From Dipylidium caninum (Eukaryota; Platyhelminthes; Cestoda; Cyclophyllidea; Dipylidiidae): a stretch of DNA of 64,000 nt. The notes beneath the pieces are model-generated. The model saw only the letters and a list, made by a program, of their open reading frames with translations, made no database searches and was not told the origin of the DNA. The stretch lies in NCBI GenBank assembly GCA_017562135.1, contig QEYB01000228.1, positions 186,001 through 250,000 of the forward strand, in the 5' to 3' direction. A program made the translations under genes and the position numbers. Positions 1 to 10,043 of this stretch are shown in pieces (position 1 is the first letter of the stretch; every line of letters begins with the position of its first letter).

Positions 1-1174
1 GGACATGCGTTTTGGCGTCACATGTGGCTCCGCCGACTCCCTCCAGTCCACCGCAAGAGTTGACGACGGCAACGATCTCAAGCACACACAAATGAAGTGT
101 AACAATGTGGGGAGAGGGAGAGAATTACGCATCGTTACGCTGTATACTTCTGCCCTAACTTAACTTATAAAAATGTAAAGTTTAGTAAGATAAATAAGAC
201 CATATCGAATAAAGTATGAGAGCATAAAAAAAATAGTATTCAAATCTCCCCCTCTTTTTTGACTCCGTGACCCACCCGATCTCCGTTACGCATCAACTAT
301 GTCCTTCTGGATAGTTTAAATGAGGATCAGTCATGTCTAACCACATAAACTCAATTTCATTAAAAAAAAGAAAATGTGAAAGAATTGCTAGAGACATCTG
401 TCCTTTAGAGGAGTAATTTTCTGAATCAGTAAGACAAAAAAATCCCAGGCGTACTGAGAGTTCCGTGTGTTTCGAAACACAGCTCAGACGAAGCTGACAA
501 AGAATGCAACTTTATTAACCATCGAATTTTCTTCAAATTGAAAATTACTTTATACATAACCTAAAACTGTCACACACAGATGATATTATAACTTGCTAAT
601 CCAAGTTCAACGCTTATAGCCAAAATGGGCGTCATTCTTTATTCCTCGATTTGCCACAAAAGTACCACCACAACGTGGAAGCTGTCGTCCGTCTCGTTTG
701 TCAGACCGCCCAACGTTAAATAAGGCGACAAATAGCAAGTGGCGAGGAAGGTATAAGTAAAAAAAGTAAGGAGTTTTTACTTTACGTTTCCAGCACACCC
801 AAAGTAAAGAATTTTGCCTTACCGACTGAAAGTGATACAACAATCTCCACGATGACTCAGTTCTTCGAATAATAAACTAGCAAATAAAATGTTTTCGCCT
901 ATGTTGAGAGAAAGGTAGACAAAATGTGCCGACGGTAAGCACAAATGGACTTCCATTATTCAAGTGCCAGCGAAATAGACGGACGGGGAACATTTAAGCT
1001 GCAAGTATTGCCACAGAAGAAAAGTGGCCTCATCTTAGCCTATCGCTTGTGAATGCAAAATTCTACCTTCCAGACACTTTTTCGCCATTTTTGCCTTCCT
1101 AGCACCACATAAGTCTAGGCAAATAAGATCAATTAGGGGGAACAAGTTCATTTCATTTTGAAGGGATACTCACC
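1..1174. other. 3' flank and 3' UTR of XPO6
   Basis: No gene is recognised here. The sequence is AT-rich and lies downstream of the minus-strand XPO6 stop codon. A splice-donor-like GGTGAGT begins one base after that stop (1174 downwards), so part of this stretch may be a 3' UTR intron followed by a non-coding last exon. Reverse-complement AATAAA sites near 511-516 and 637-642 could serve as poly(A) signals. The open frame at 607-843 on the minus strand has no recognisable domain and is not called. Confidence 0.5.
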
Positions 1175-4100
1175 TCATCCAAATTTGGCATTCCCTGCTT
1201 CAATTGCAGTTTTAGCCTCGCGAAGCCATTGCCTGACCTCAGACAAGATACCCTTCAACATGACGCCGAACTCCTCCAATGAACTTAAATCCTTCCCTGA
1301 AGCCTGTAAAAAAGCTGCCGTCACTTCGACAGGTTGATCCTTCCCTGCCATTGTCAATGTCTCCGTTAAAAACGCTTTCATTGCCGTCTCGTAGAAGTCA
1401 TTTGTTAAAAATTCTTCAGATGAACGGTAGCCTGTGTGCAATGCCCGAATTAAGGAGGCTTCGGCATCACTCTCGCGTTGAACTGAACTGCCTCCATCCA
1501 CCAGGAGGGCGAGAAAACGTCGCGCAAATTGACTCCGCCATTGAGTGACGTAGCCATGGAGGGAGAAAAATTGATGTCGTGAGTTAAGGTCGACCATTGC
1601 ATCGGCACAGGAGATAAGGAGACGAGGATCAAACACATCCCCCCCGAAGACAGCAATTACAGGCCGCAGGAAGGTTGCGAGACGCTCAGCATCCTCAGTC
1701 AACTGACTGTAGGCATATGAAACTGTGTTGAAGAGGGTCTCGAAAACTCGCAGACACAGATCTGGATCGTTTTTTGAGGCAGCACCAACAGTAGTGGAAA
1801 GATCAGTAACTACTCCACCGGCCAGATTCACCACGAGACAATTACTGATGAAACGCAGGACATCGTATGCCAACGGAGGAAAAGCAGTACGATTTTGTAC
1901 AAGACGATTGAGAAGATGAAGGATGTGCGATATAATAGGCGAGACGAGACGTGCAGTAGCGGTGTTGCGCTCGAGCACCTGAAGGAGTTGCATCATTGTG
2001 CTAACGAAACCGGGGATCATGGAGGCAGTAGTGCGTTGGCTGCCATAAATGTCGGTGAATTGTACAAAAAAGGAGAGATGTGCGATGAAGAGAGGCACCT
2101 CAGAGGAAAGACTGGTAGTTTCCAGGCATTGCCAAATGTGGTTAAGAAGACCGCTGGATGTCAGAGTGTCGTACATCAGTCGTCTACTTTTACTTCCCAA
2201 AGGGACAAGAGATGTTAGCGCTTCGTTAAGCCAACAGAGTCCAGCGAAGTAAGTGTCCTTGTCAGTGTTCAAAATGTCTTTTTGCAAGGTCTGAGAGAAC
2301 AAGGGCACGAGACGGTTTGTCAAGATAGCACTTTTTTGGGCTGTCAGAGACCGCATCTCTTCGGCGCGTTTAGGATTGGTTTTGCCCAAATTTGGAGTAA
2401 CGGCCTCGTCGACCAACAAGTAAGCAGTGACGGTGCGAATGAGCAAACGCTGGACGGGTATGCTGAAAGCCTTTAGTCGACTTGGATCACAACAGCAGGC
2501 AATGAGATCAGAGAGGAAAGCGCCATCGGAAAGAAGATTGGGTGGAGGAAAGAATCCTGGAGGTGCAGATGCAAGAATAAGTGCTTGAAAAAGCAGAACT
2601 GCATGAAGTCGAAGAGAAACTATAGGCGAAGTAAGTAGGACATGGTGAATGCATTCCAGTAAAGCTGTAGCTAGAGCCTCTTTATCAACTATTGAAAGAA
2701 CTAAATGGCTCTGGGGAGACGCCGGCGATGATGTATCCGACTCCGAAACAATGACAAAACCACTAGTCAAAAGGCAACGAAGAAGAGTAATATTTTCGAC
2801 CACCACTTGAACCACATCCTGCTGAAGGGTATCTATCTGAAGACTCTTCAAACGGTCACAGAAGGCTACCCCCGAGCCGAGATTGAAAACAAGAGCTTGA
2901 AGTAGCCATCGAAGCATACTGCTGTCTTGCGTCGAGCCAAAGTAATCGGAGAGATAGGCGAGACAGTTAAGACAAGTGGCAAGATCACGCAAAGCATAGT
3001 GCAATTTCCGAGTGATATGCTCCTCTAATTGCATTCGTTCGGGGGCATTGCAGAGTTGGGAGAAAACATTAATCCCCTCTTGAAATTTGGCCGCAACACC
3101 GCACATTACAGTGGTGGGATCGAAGAAAGCAATAGCAGAAAGGAGGGTAAGAGAGGTTCGCATGAAAATCGCATACTCGCTTTCATTATCCGCTAACAGA
3201 TCGTTGGAATCAGCATTTTGTAAAATGTCATCAAAAAAGGCGAGGTAGGATCCGATCGACGAGGAAGAAGTGGGTGACTTTTTCTTATCTTCTAAATTGT
3301 CAGTATCGAGAACATCGAGATACGCCGCGGAATCGGAGAAGTAAATGGTAGCAATGAGTGAGGAACAAAGATTGGATATGATCTGTTGTGTTTCAATAGG
3401 TAACTGCACCTGTTTATGGGAAGTGCCCACGTCCCCATAGTGGACAGACCTGACGAAGTCCAAATAGGCATTCCACAAATCCAAAGTAGTGAGATACACT
3501 GGAACCATTGAACGGCAGACTGTAAAGGTGAAGAAATGCACACTTTGAAGAAATTTGGAAGGAGAAAAGGTGTAGAGAGACTGTCTTCCCTCTCCTCCTC
3601 CTTCTTGGTTTGAAGTCTTTGAAAAGAATAAAAATATAGTGACCAGAGGCCGAAGAACGTCTGCCAGCTTTTGATAAAAGTCCTCTGAAATGGACTCCAA
3701 CGATTGCGTAATAGAGGCAAGGCCTGAAAGGTTGTTAACAGAACTAGACGTGGATAATGTGACACCTGATTCAGCCACCATATTAATTACAGATGTGCTC
3801 ATCTCAGACAGAGGTAATTGTGTGTCTAAGATTAACATGTCCCAGTAGATTGCGCGGAATATAAATGGCAGGTGTTGTTGCATTACATCCCGCGGAATGT
3901 CCTTGCGTTCCACTATTTCAGTGAGACAATTGAGACTACGTATTCCAACCTCCGCTAGGGAATCGATGGACACATTCGGGCAGAGGTTACGCGATCTAGA
4001 AGCATCAATGAGAGTAGACAAAACCTTCGGCGAACCCATGAGGAGGAGGATGTAGAGAATGCTGTAAAGGCGACACTGGTTGAATGCTGTGATGGACGAG

Positions 4101-4930
4101 AGGTTAAGAAGAACAGTGAGACATTCCAAGAAGAGAGAGAAGTTTTTTAAAAGTAGGTTAGACAGTTTCTTTTTCTCAACATCAGTTGATGAATAAGTGA
4201 AGAGAACATTAGCCTCCAAATAAAGAATAAAGCGAAGCGAGAATAAAAATTGAGGCTCAGATATATTTGCGAGGACATCGGAGAACATGTTCTTCACTGA
4301 GGTGGTAATGTCTGCACCAAGAAGTCTTTCCACTACCTGGAATAATGCGGTCAAAAGTTGAGGAAGTGATCTACCAAACAGGAAAGCATTTTCAGTTGCC
4401 TTGGCTCTACTTATGTCCGAATCTTCATGTATCAACTCCTCACAGGCAGCCTTAACAAGAGAGAAAGAGAGACAAAGGGTCTGCAGTTCTGCTTCTGCTA
4501 CAGTATCAGGAACTGTCAAGAATCCAAGTATTCTTGTAGAAAATCTCGTACAACTTTGGGAAAAATTTTTTTTTAAGATAGACGTCCAAATTTTAATAGC
4601 TTTGCATTTAAGAATGGGAAGAAAGGAATACATTGTAGGTTGGTGGTCGAATGAAAAAATGTATTTTTCCAAAAATTGTAGTATTTCCTCCTGTTCAGTA
4701 CCGGAGAGCAGAGACCAACGTTGTTTCACTGTCGTCTCAATAATGCCCAAACTGAACATACAAACGTACTGATCGGAGGATGCAGTTAAAAAATGTATTG
4801 CTGCAAGCCAAGAGGAGGGTTGCTGTTCAAAAGTAATAAGTGATTGCTGTAATTGAGCAAGACGCTCTGGACTGGAAGCCTGTGCGTAAAATTCAGTCAG
4901 CGCATTTTGAACATCAACCAAGGCGGTCAT
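1175..4930 (-). CDS. XPO6: Exportin-6-like importin-beta family nuclear export receptor
   Basis: This encodes a 1251-residue all-helical HEAT-type protein resembling exportin-6, the RanGTP-dependent receptor that exports actin-profilin from the nucleus. The N-terminal 120 residues fit the importin-beta N-terminal region of exportin-6: a WLAAIHFL / YVCMFSLGIIET helix pair, then helices rich in Leu and Lys. The C-terminal 60 residues also match in layout, with an FLxxSGKDLSSLEEF-like segment ending in a charged helix. The human protein is about 1125 residues, so this one is slightly longer. The open frame extends to a TTG at 4936, but the first ATG is at 4930, 11 nt after a TTTTTAG acceptor-like site (4942-4943), so 4930 is taken as the start. 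The whole coding region is one exon, unlike its neighbours. The TGA stop is followed within one base by a strong donor (GTGAGT). Assignment to exportin-6 is by remembered family resemblance; the importin-beta superfamily is more secure than the member. Confidence 0.82.
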   Translation of the reverse strand: MTALVDVQNALTEFYAQASSPERLAQLQQSLITFEQQPSSWLAAIHFLTASSDQYVCMFSLGIIETTVKQRWSLLSGTEQEEILQFLEKYIFSFDHQPTMYSFLPILKCKAIKIWTSILKKNFSQSCTRFSTRILGFLTVPDTVAEAELQTLCLSFSLVKAACEELIHEDSDISRAKATENAFLFGRSLPQLLTALFQVVERLLGADITTSVKNMFSDVLANISEPQFLFSLRFILYLEANVLFTYSSTDVEKKKLSNLLLKNFSLFLECLTVLLNLSSITAFNQCRLYSILYILLLMGSPKVLSTLIDASRSRNLCPNVSIDSLAEVGIRSLNCLTEIVERKDIPRDVMQQHLPFIFRAIYWDMLILDTQLPLSEMSTSVINMVAESGVTLSTSSSVNNLSGLASITQSLESISEDFYQKLADVLRPLVTIFLFFSKTSNQEGGGEGRQSLYTFSPSKFLQSVHFFTFTVCRSMVPVYLTTLDLWNAYLDFVRSVHYGDVGTSHKQVQLPIETQQIISNLCSSLIATIYFSDSAAYLDVLDTDNLEDKKKSPTSSSSIGSYLAFFDDILQNADSNDLLADNESEYAIFMRTSLTLLSAIAFFDPTTVMCGVAAKFQEGINVFSQLCNAPERMQLEEHITRKLHYALRDLATCLNCLAYLSDYFGSTQDSSMLRWLLQALVFNLGSGVAFCDRLKSLQIDTLQQDVVQVVVENITLLRCLLTSGFVIVSESDTSSPASPQSHLVLSIVDKEALATALLECIHHVLLTSPIVSLRLHAVLLFQALILASAPPGFFPPPNLLSDGAFLSDLIACCCDPSRLKAFSIPVQRLLIRTVTAYLLVDEAVTPNLGKTNPKRAEEMRSLTAQKSAILTNRLVPLFSQTLQKDILNTDKDTYFAGLCWLNEALTSLVPLGSKSRRLMYDTLTSSGLLNHIWQCLETTSLSSEVPLFIAHLSFFVQFTDIYGSQRTTASMIPGFVSTMMQLLQVLERNTATARLVSPIISHILHLLNRLVQNRTAFPPLAYDVLRFISNCLVVNLAGGVVTDLSTTVGAASKNDPDLCLRVFETLFNTVSYAYSQLTEDAERLATFLRPVIAVFGGDVFDPRLLISCADAMVDLNSRHQFFSLHGYVTQWRSQFARRFLALLVDGGSSVQRESDAEASLIRALHTGYRSSEEFLTNDFYETAMKAFLTETLTMAGKDQPVEVTAAFLQASGKDLSSLEEFGVMLKGILSEVRQWLREAKTAIEAGNAKFG

Positions 4931-7549
4931 ATTCAAGGTTCCTAAAAAGACGACTGAATTGTAAATTGAATTATCCTTCTCTGAGCAATTTTGCGGACAT
5001 GGTAACCACTGTGGTTAATCTTGCCAAAAACGGGAAGTTTAACGCAGAATCATTATCGATTTGAGGTTAGTTAGAAGAATATGGATGTGAGAATGACAGA
5101 GGAATAGACATTATACTAGACCGTGCATTATTTTCCTGGGTTCCATGGCGACAAAAGCTATTTTTGTAACAGTTGCTTAGTACATATAAATCATGCATAT
5201 GCCAAAATAATGTGACCCAAGCGGGCAAAAGCACAAATCAAGGCTAATAGTAGTACTCAAAAAAATTTCGCAGCTTTACGCCTGTTGGAAAGTGATAAAT
5301 CAATATATAATCTGGTGTAGACGCTGGTAAAATATGCACATTAAATCCGTCAATACTGCCCCTCAAAATTGCACACCCCTTTAGAAGAAGCGCTGCTTTG
5401 ATACTGCGCGCCTAGCTTCAACTTAGTTCATTAAGTTCACATTTAGTTTAAACGGTTCGTACGCCCTACCACTTTGTAGTAAAATAAAAATTTGATTTTA
5501 TAGCGCCATTTGTGCAGTATGTAGACGGAAAAGGCATTTTATAAGAATAATGTTGATGTTATATTTCTAAAGGCCGATAGGAGATGATTACACATTTTGA
5601 TATCAAAGCTACAAGTCCTTCAGATGAGATGGAGTCCAAATCTGAACCGTGTCACTTAACGCACTAGGGACTTCTGGTTTGATAGGTATTTCGCGAAGTA
5701 CATGCTGACCTCAAGTATCCAATACACAAACTAAAATTCCAGTAATCTCAATTTCTTTTACACGAACCTTGCAGCTGACAGGGGCGAATTGAAATTAGTG
5801 CATAAGGGCGAAACATCGTCGCAAATTACGATAATGTGTTGGACAACAAAAATCTTTCGATAAAGGACGCTGAATAGTAATTGGTTTAAATTATGGTGGG
5901 GTGATTTTGAAAAATAGCGGATTTGATGACTCAAATTTCTATGTGAACCGCCTGGTCCGGTTCAAGATAATGTTGAAATCTAAAGATAGAATTGCTAATG
6001 TAACAGGGATAAAATCGAAAACTGTCTAATACCATGGATACCCGAAAAACTCAAGCTTAAATTCTAAAGGCTTCGTCTTCATGTCTGAAACAACTTTCCC
6101 GGGATTCATATCGACAGTAATATATGTTGTCTCACAATCTTACAGGTATTTCTCTCAAAATAAGGTTTTGAAGGCTCCTGAATATAAGTGACTTCGCCGT
6201 AATGCAAGACTCGATTATTAAAACGAGGGTAAATGCTGTCGAGACAAGAATGAAGGATTTTATGCGCCGTGAAAAGCATAGAATGATTGTCTACACCGGC
6301 AAATTTTCCACAAATTATCTAGAATTTTACATCCATGCAGGCTAGGCTGGCCCTCAGGGGCAATCTTCGACAACGACGATCCATTTAGCAGTGGTAGGTA
6401 ACTCCGGTACGATCTTCCAGGAAATCGGAGTCTACTACTCTTCGTCTAGAAGCTCCTACTCAACCCACCGACTGACTTCCGATCTCCTGAATTCGTCGCA
6501 CGAGTGCCTTCACTCTGCGGGACTTTAAAGTGAGTCGCAGGATTAACAGATGCATGTGGAATTGGAACTCTTCTGATATTCATTTTCGGGGTGGACGATT
6601 ATTCCCAAAAAACCGAAGTTTTGTGCCACCTTTCTCTTTCAAACTGCTTTTATGGACGAATTTTTTGACGAATGCCTCGAGTTGCAGTCCGACGATGATA
6701 GTAAATCCCTCTGTAGACGATCGTCCGGATTCAAAAGTGACTGGGGGGGGGGGGAATTTGGCGACGACGTCAGTGTTGAATTGGAGGACACCCTAAAAAA
6801 GACCACTGCTGAAGCGCCTATTCTCCCTTCTTGCGCCTGCATCCAGTGCCTGGTGGGCAGCATTCAACACTGCCCGATTAAAACATCACCGTCCCTTCGC
6901 CCTCACCATCCTCCCCGCCGTCGGCAGGGGGATTTGCGTCAGGCAGGAGCATTTTTATGACCATAACGCCAAATTCCAAAGGCTATTTTGTCCAGAATGT
7001 GAGAAGGAGCGTTTTGAATGGAGGCGGAGGCGCTCGAGTCTCACCATGACTTGAATCCAAGGGATGCGTCCACGGATTTTTGCCCTCACACAGCACAAGG
7101 CGGACAGCCAAGAGGTTGGCATGACACTGCGTTGTGGGATTATTTTTACGCGGAGGCTTTTGTAATCTCGGCTACTTTTTAAAATAACTATGAACGCATC
7201 CGACTGGCCATAAACCCGATCTCCGATGACAATCCCCATGGTAATTTGTCTCCAAAACCCCCCGTCGATCTCCCAGTCAGTAGACATCCACGAGACATTC
7301 ATAATTAATTAAAGAAATGAAAGAAACAGAATTTTTTCGCTTTACACGCAGGTGAACAGGGTAGTTAACGCCTCTCTTCAAATCTGTGGCTTCCCCTTTA
7401 AACGAGTCGGTGTATATCTTCTCGTACATGCGTGGTGAAGCTATCCGGTCAAGTTGATCTCAACTTTCCCTTCTGACAGCCTCGGATGCGTTTGAACATC
7501 TCGTCCAATCGATGGATGGCGGCGCTGACAGCGACAGACGTGGCGTGGA
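4931..7549. other. Divergent intergenic region XPO6 / CAP gene 1
   Basis: This 2.6 kb stretch separates the start of XPO6 (minus) from the first CAP gene (plus) and presumably holds both promoters. It is AT-rich from about 5.0 to 6.3 kb and more GC-rich after that. No RNA gene or mobile element is recognised. A 12-base G run is near 6745-6756. One coding-like plus-strand frame at 6652 is listed separately. Confidence 0.4.
6652..6960 (+). CDS. Possible small acidic protein or first exon, unrecognised
   Basis: This ATG-initiated frame of 102 codons begins with a strongly acidic segment (MDEFFDECLELQSDDD...) and passes in frame through a 12-G run that would encode Trp-Gly-Gly-Gly. The first 55 or so residues look like real coding sequence; the proline- and arginine-rich remainder does not. 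A second plus frame, open from about 6798 to 7051, contains a CPEC motif followed by a basic WRRRRR-like stretch. The two could be exons of one gene, or the homopolymer could hide a frameshift. I recognise no domain or neighbour relation and the call is tentative. Confidence 0.22.
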   Translation: MDEFFDECLELQSDDDSKSLCRRSSGFKSDWGGGEFGDDVSVELEDTLKKTTAEAPILPSCACIQCLVGSIQHCPIKTSPSLRPHHPPRRRQGDLRQAGAFL

Positions 7550-8821
7550 ATGCCCGCCAACAAAATCAACGAGGAGTGTCTACGGGCCCATAACAAGTGC
7601 CGAATTTTGACCTTTTCAGCCATATTTTAGCATTTTCTCAGTGTTTTTAGGGCAATTTGTAGCCTTTTGATAAATCAGGACGGAATCATATTGTTTTATC
7701 TGACTGCTACTTATAATTATTTCAGCGTCCTCTATTTCGGTCTAAAATTACACTAATTACAGAATTCCTGGACTTCAATTATGCTACAAAATGAGTATTA
7801 TTGCAAGTTATATCTTTCTAGGTAACAACCTTGTTTTGAAAATGTGCAGAAACCCTTGTACATGTCTTTTACCCAAATCATGAGAAACACTAAACTCGAT
7901 TGTCTTTACAGGCTTCGAGCCCTTCACGGCTGCGCCCCGCTAGTCTACGATGCAGTGCTGGCCAAACAAGCTCAAAAACACGCCGAATATCTACTCAAAG
8001 TGGGCAAATTGGAACACTCGAAGAAAAGGAATTTTGGGGAGAACATCGCCACCCGTTCAGGCACTGCAAAGATAAACTTTACCGGTAGTCAACGTCCAGC
8101 TCTTGCTCGCAATTTTACTAAATATTTCCCATTTTGTCATTCCTTTTTTCTCATTAGGATACGATGTTTCTCGCCTATGGTACAGTGAAATTGAAAACTA
8201 CAACTTTGATGGAGGTGATCAAATTAATTGTGGCAAGTTTATTCACTCAGTATCTTAACCAAAGCCTTTCTTACATTTCGAGTGTAGCTTAGAAGTAGCC
8301 TTCACCGCCCATTTGGCAACATTCACTTAAAATGGGAGGAACTAGGACATCGACAGCGTCATTCCGCGGGATTGTGCCTCAGTCGGGGCGCCCGTTCCTC
8401 CGAGGCCTAATGAGGGTCTTCTCCGATGCGAGTGGACAGTTTTGGCGACCCTGACCGCAATTTCCCTTAATATAAGCGAGTGAGAGGCCGAGACGGACGT
8501 GTTCATGGGCATTAATTCCACCAGGCACGGACTAAGGCCCCATCTTCACCCGAAAACTGGCTTCCTAGTAGACTTAAAGTGCTTTTTTTTGATAATTTCG
8601 TTTGAAACATTTCCTATCGAGGTCACTTCACCCAAGTGGTGTGGGCGAACACGAAACAAGCGGGCTTTGGACTGGCCAAATCGCCCAAAGGTGACAAGGT
8701 CTTCATAGTGGGACAATACAAACCGGCTGGCAATTTCATTGGCCAATTCTCAACTCAAGTTCCACGTCCAAAAAGTGGCAAAGTAGTTGTTCCTAGTGCT
8801 GCCGAACTGAGCGTCAAGTGA
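7550..8821 (+). CDS. GAPR1-like CAP-domain protein, tandem copy 1
   Basis: This four-exon gene encodes a 164-residue single-domain CAP/SCP protein with no signal peptide, like GAPR1/GLIPR2 and the intracellular group 2 venom-allergen-like proteins of flatworms. Exons are 7550-7596, 7912-8084, 8158-8232 and 8622-8821; phases agree and the joined frame ends at TGA 8819-8821. Visible CAP features are the N-terminal NEECLRAHNKLRALHG helix, the HSKKRNFGENIA motif, the LWYSEIENYNF motif and the GHFTQVVW motif, supplying the usual two His and two Glu of the CAP cavity. The third intron begins with GC rather than GT (G|GCAAGT at 8233). The second copy has GT at the same place, so this is probably a true GC-AG intron. 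Upstream ATGs near 7486, 7512 and 7516 are out of frame; 7550 was chosen because it opens directly into the conserved first helix. The exact molecular role of such proteins in worms is not known; GAPR1 itself binds membranes of the Golgi. Confidence 0.88.
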
Positions 8822-10043
8822 CATTATCTAACGACGATTTTTTTGATTTTATTTCTTACTTACTCGAGTGTCTTTGTCATTTCGGTTTTGGTGAGTACAA
8901 ACAAGTTTTCCTATTGGTCTCTCTCGTTCTCATCCCAACATTTGGTTCTTTTCCACTTTTCTGAAAATTAGAAAAAAGCCGCAATGAAAACATTGAGATT
9001 AGTTTAGGGCTGCCCCCATCGGTGGGTTGGTCATCCGTAGGTGGATCGTTAATGGCAGGCGACAGCGACTGCGCGTTCTCCAGCACAATAAACAGTATGA
9101 CGAACTTCATTACTGTGGGGAAAGTTGTCTACAACCGATCCTACTAGACGCAAATAAAACAGACCAAAATCGGCAGAAATTCGTCTTCTTGTCGTGAAGA
9201 TGTTGTCAGCGGGGTATAATGACGTCGTCTAGGGTATTCACTTGCCGCAAGATGGCGTCAAGCTCGGGAAATCACCAGATCTTTGACTCCCCCCGTCAAT
9301 CATATCTCCCCTCTAGTTTCTAAGGTACTAATAAATGTCAATAATGTTGTTCCGTAATTTCCAAGCGATCGCTTTTCTTCAGATAAGATGTTAATGTGTT
9401 TACCTAAAAAAATTTCCAAATTTTATTTGGTGCTGTCGACATATTTTATCTCACCATCGGCCTGAGTACCTTCGGTGTGGATAAATACTTGCTACTAATA
9501 AACAAAAGTAGAATATAATTTTTTAATGTTTAAGAGGTCGAAGAATGTTTGACAGTTGGATAAGTGAAGGTGATAACTATTTAGGCATGCTGGAATAAAA
9601 TTTAAAAGAAAAGTCAAAAATTTTTCAAGTAAACAGTTGGCAAAGTGTAGGATTAACCCTGTTGCTGCCCAACCGCTTATTTCATCCCTACTTCACTCAA
9701 GTATGCTCCACCAAAATGTAAGTCCTCATTCTTTTACTTAAGCAATTTGCAGAGCCACTCCTTCTCTCTCGGCTTGATTCTACTTCGAATTATGAAGTAA
9801 TTTTTATCAAATTATATTTAATATGCACTACAAACTGATGCAATTGAACATGAGTGGGTATTTACACGGGAATTACTTGTGGAGGGTCTCAAGCTCACCT
9901 TACAGAATCGTACTATTGAAGAGGTGGAGGAAGAATCACCGGCTCAAAAGTACCCCGCAGTTCTGTTTAGATGCACTCCTCACCTTTCTCACTCTCACAC
10001 AATCACTTCTGCTGTGCCTTAGCCACCAAAGCAGGTCTGAAGA
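8822..10043. other. Spacer between the tandem CAP genes
   Basis: About 1.2 kb separates the two CAP copies. It holds the 3' UTR of copy 1 and the promoter or leader of copy 2. I see no third CAP exon, no complete gene and no mobile element here. An acceptor-like CTTAG lies at 10018-10022, 21 nt before the second start codon. Confidence 0.45.

Noticed and set aside
1279..5064. Plus-strand ORFs of 60-123 codons across XPO6
   Set aside because: They are antisense shadows of the long minus-strand coding exon.
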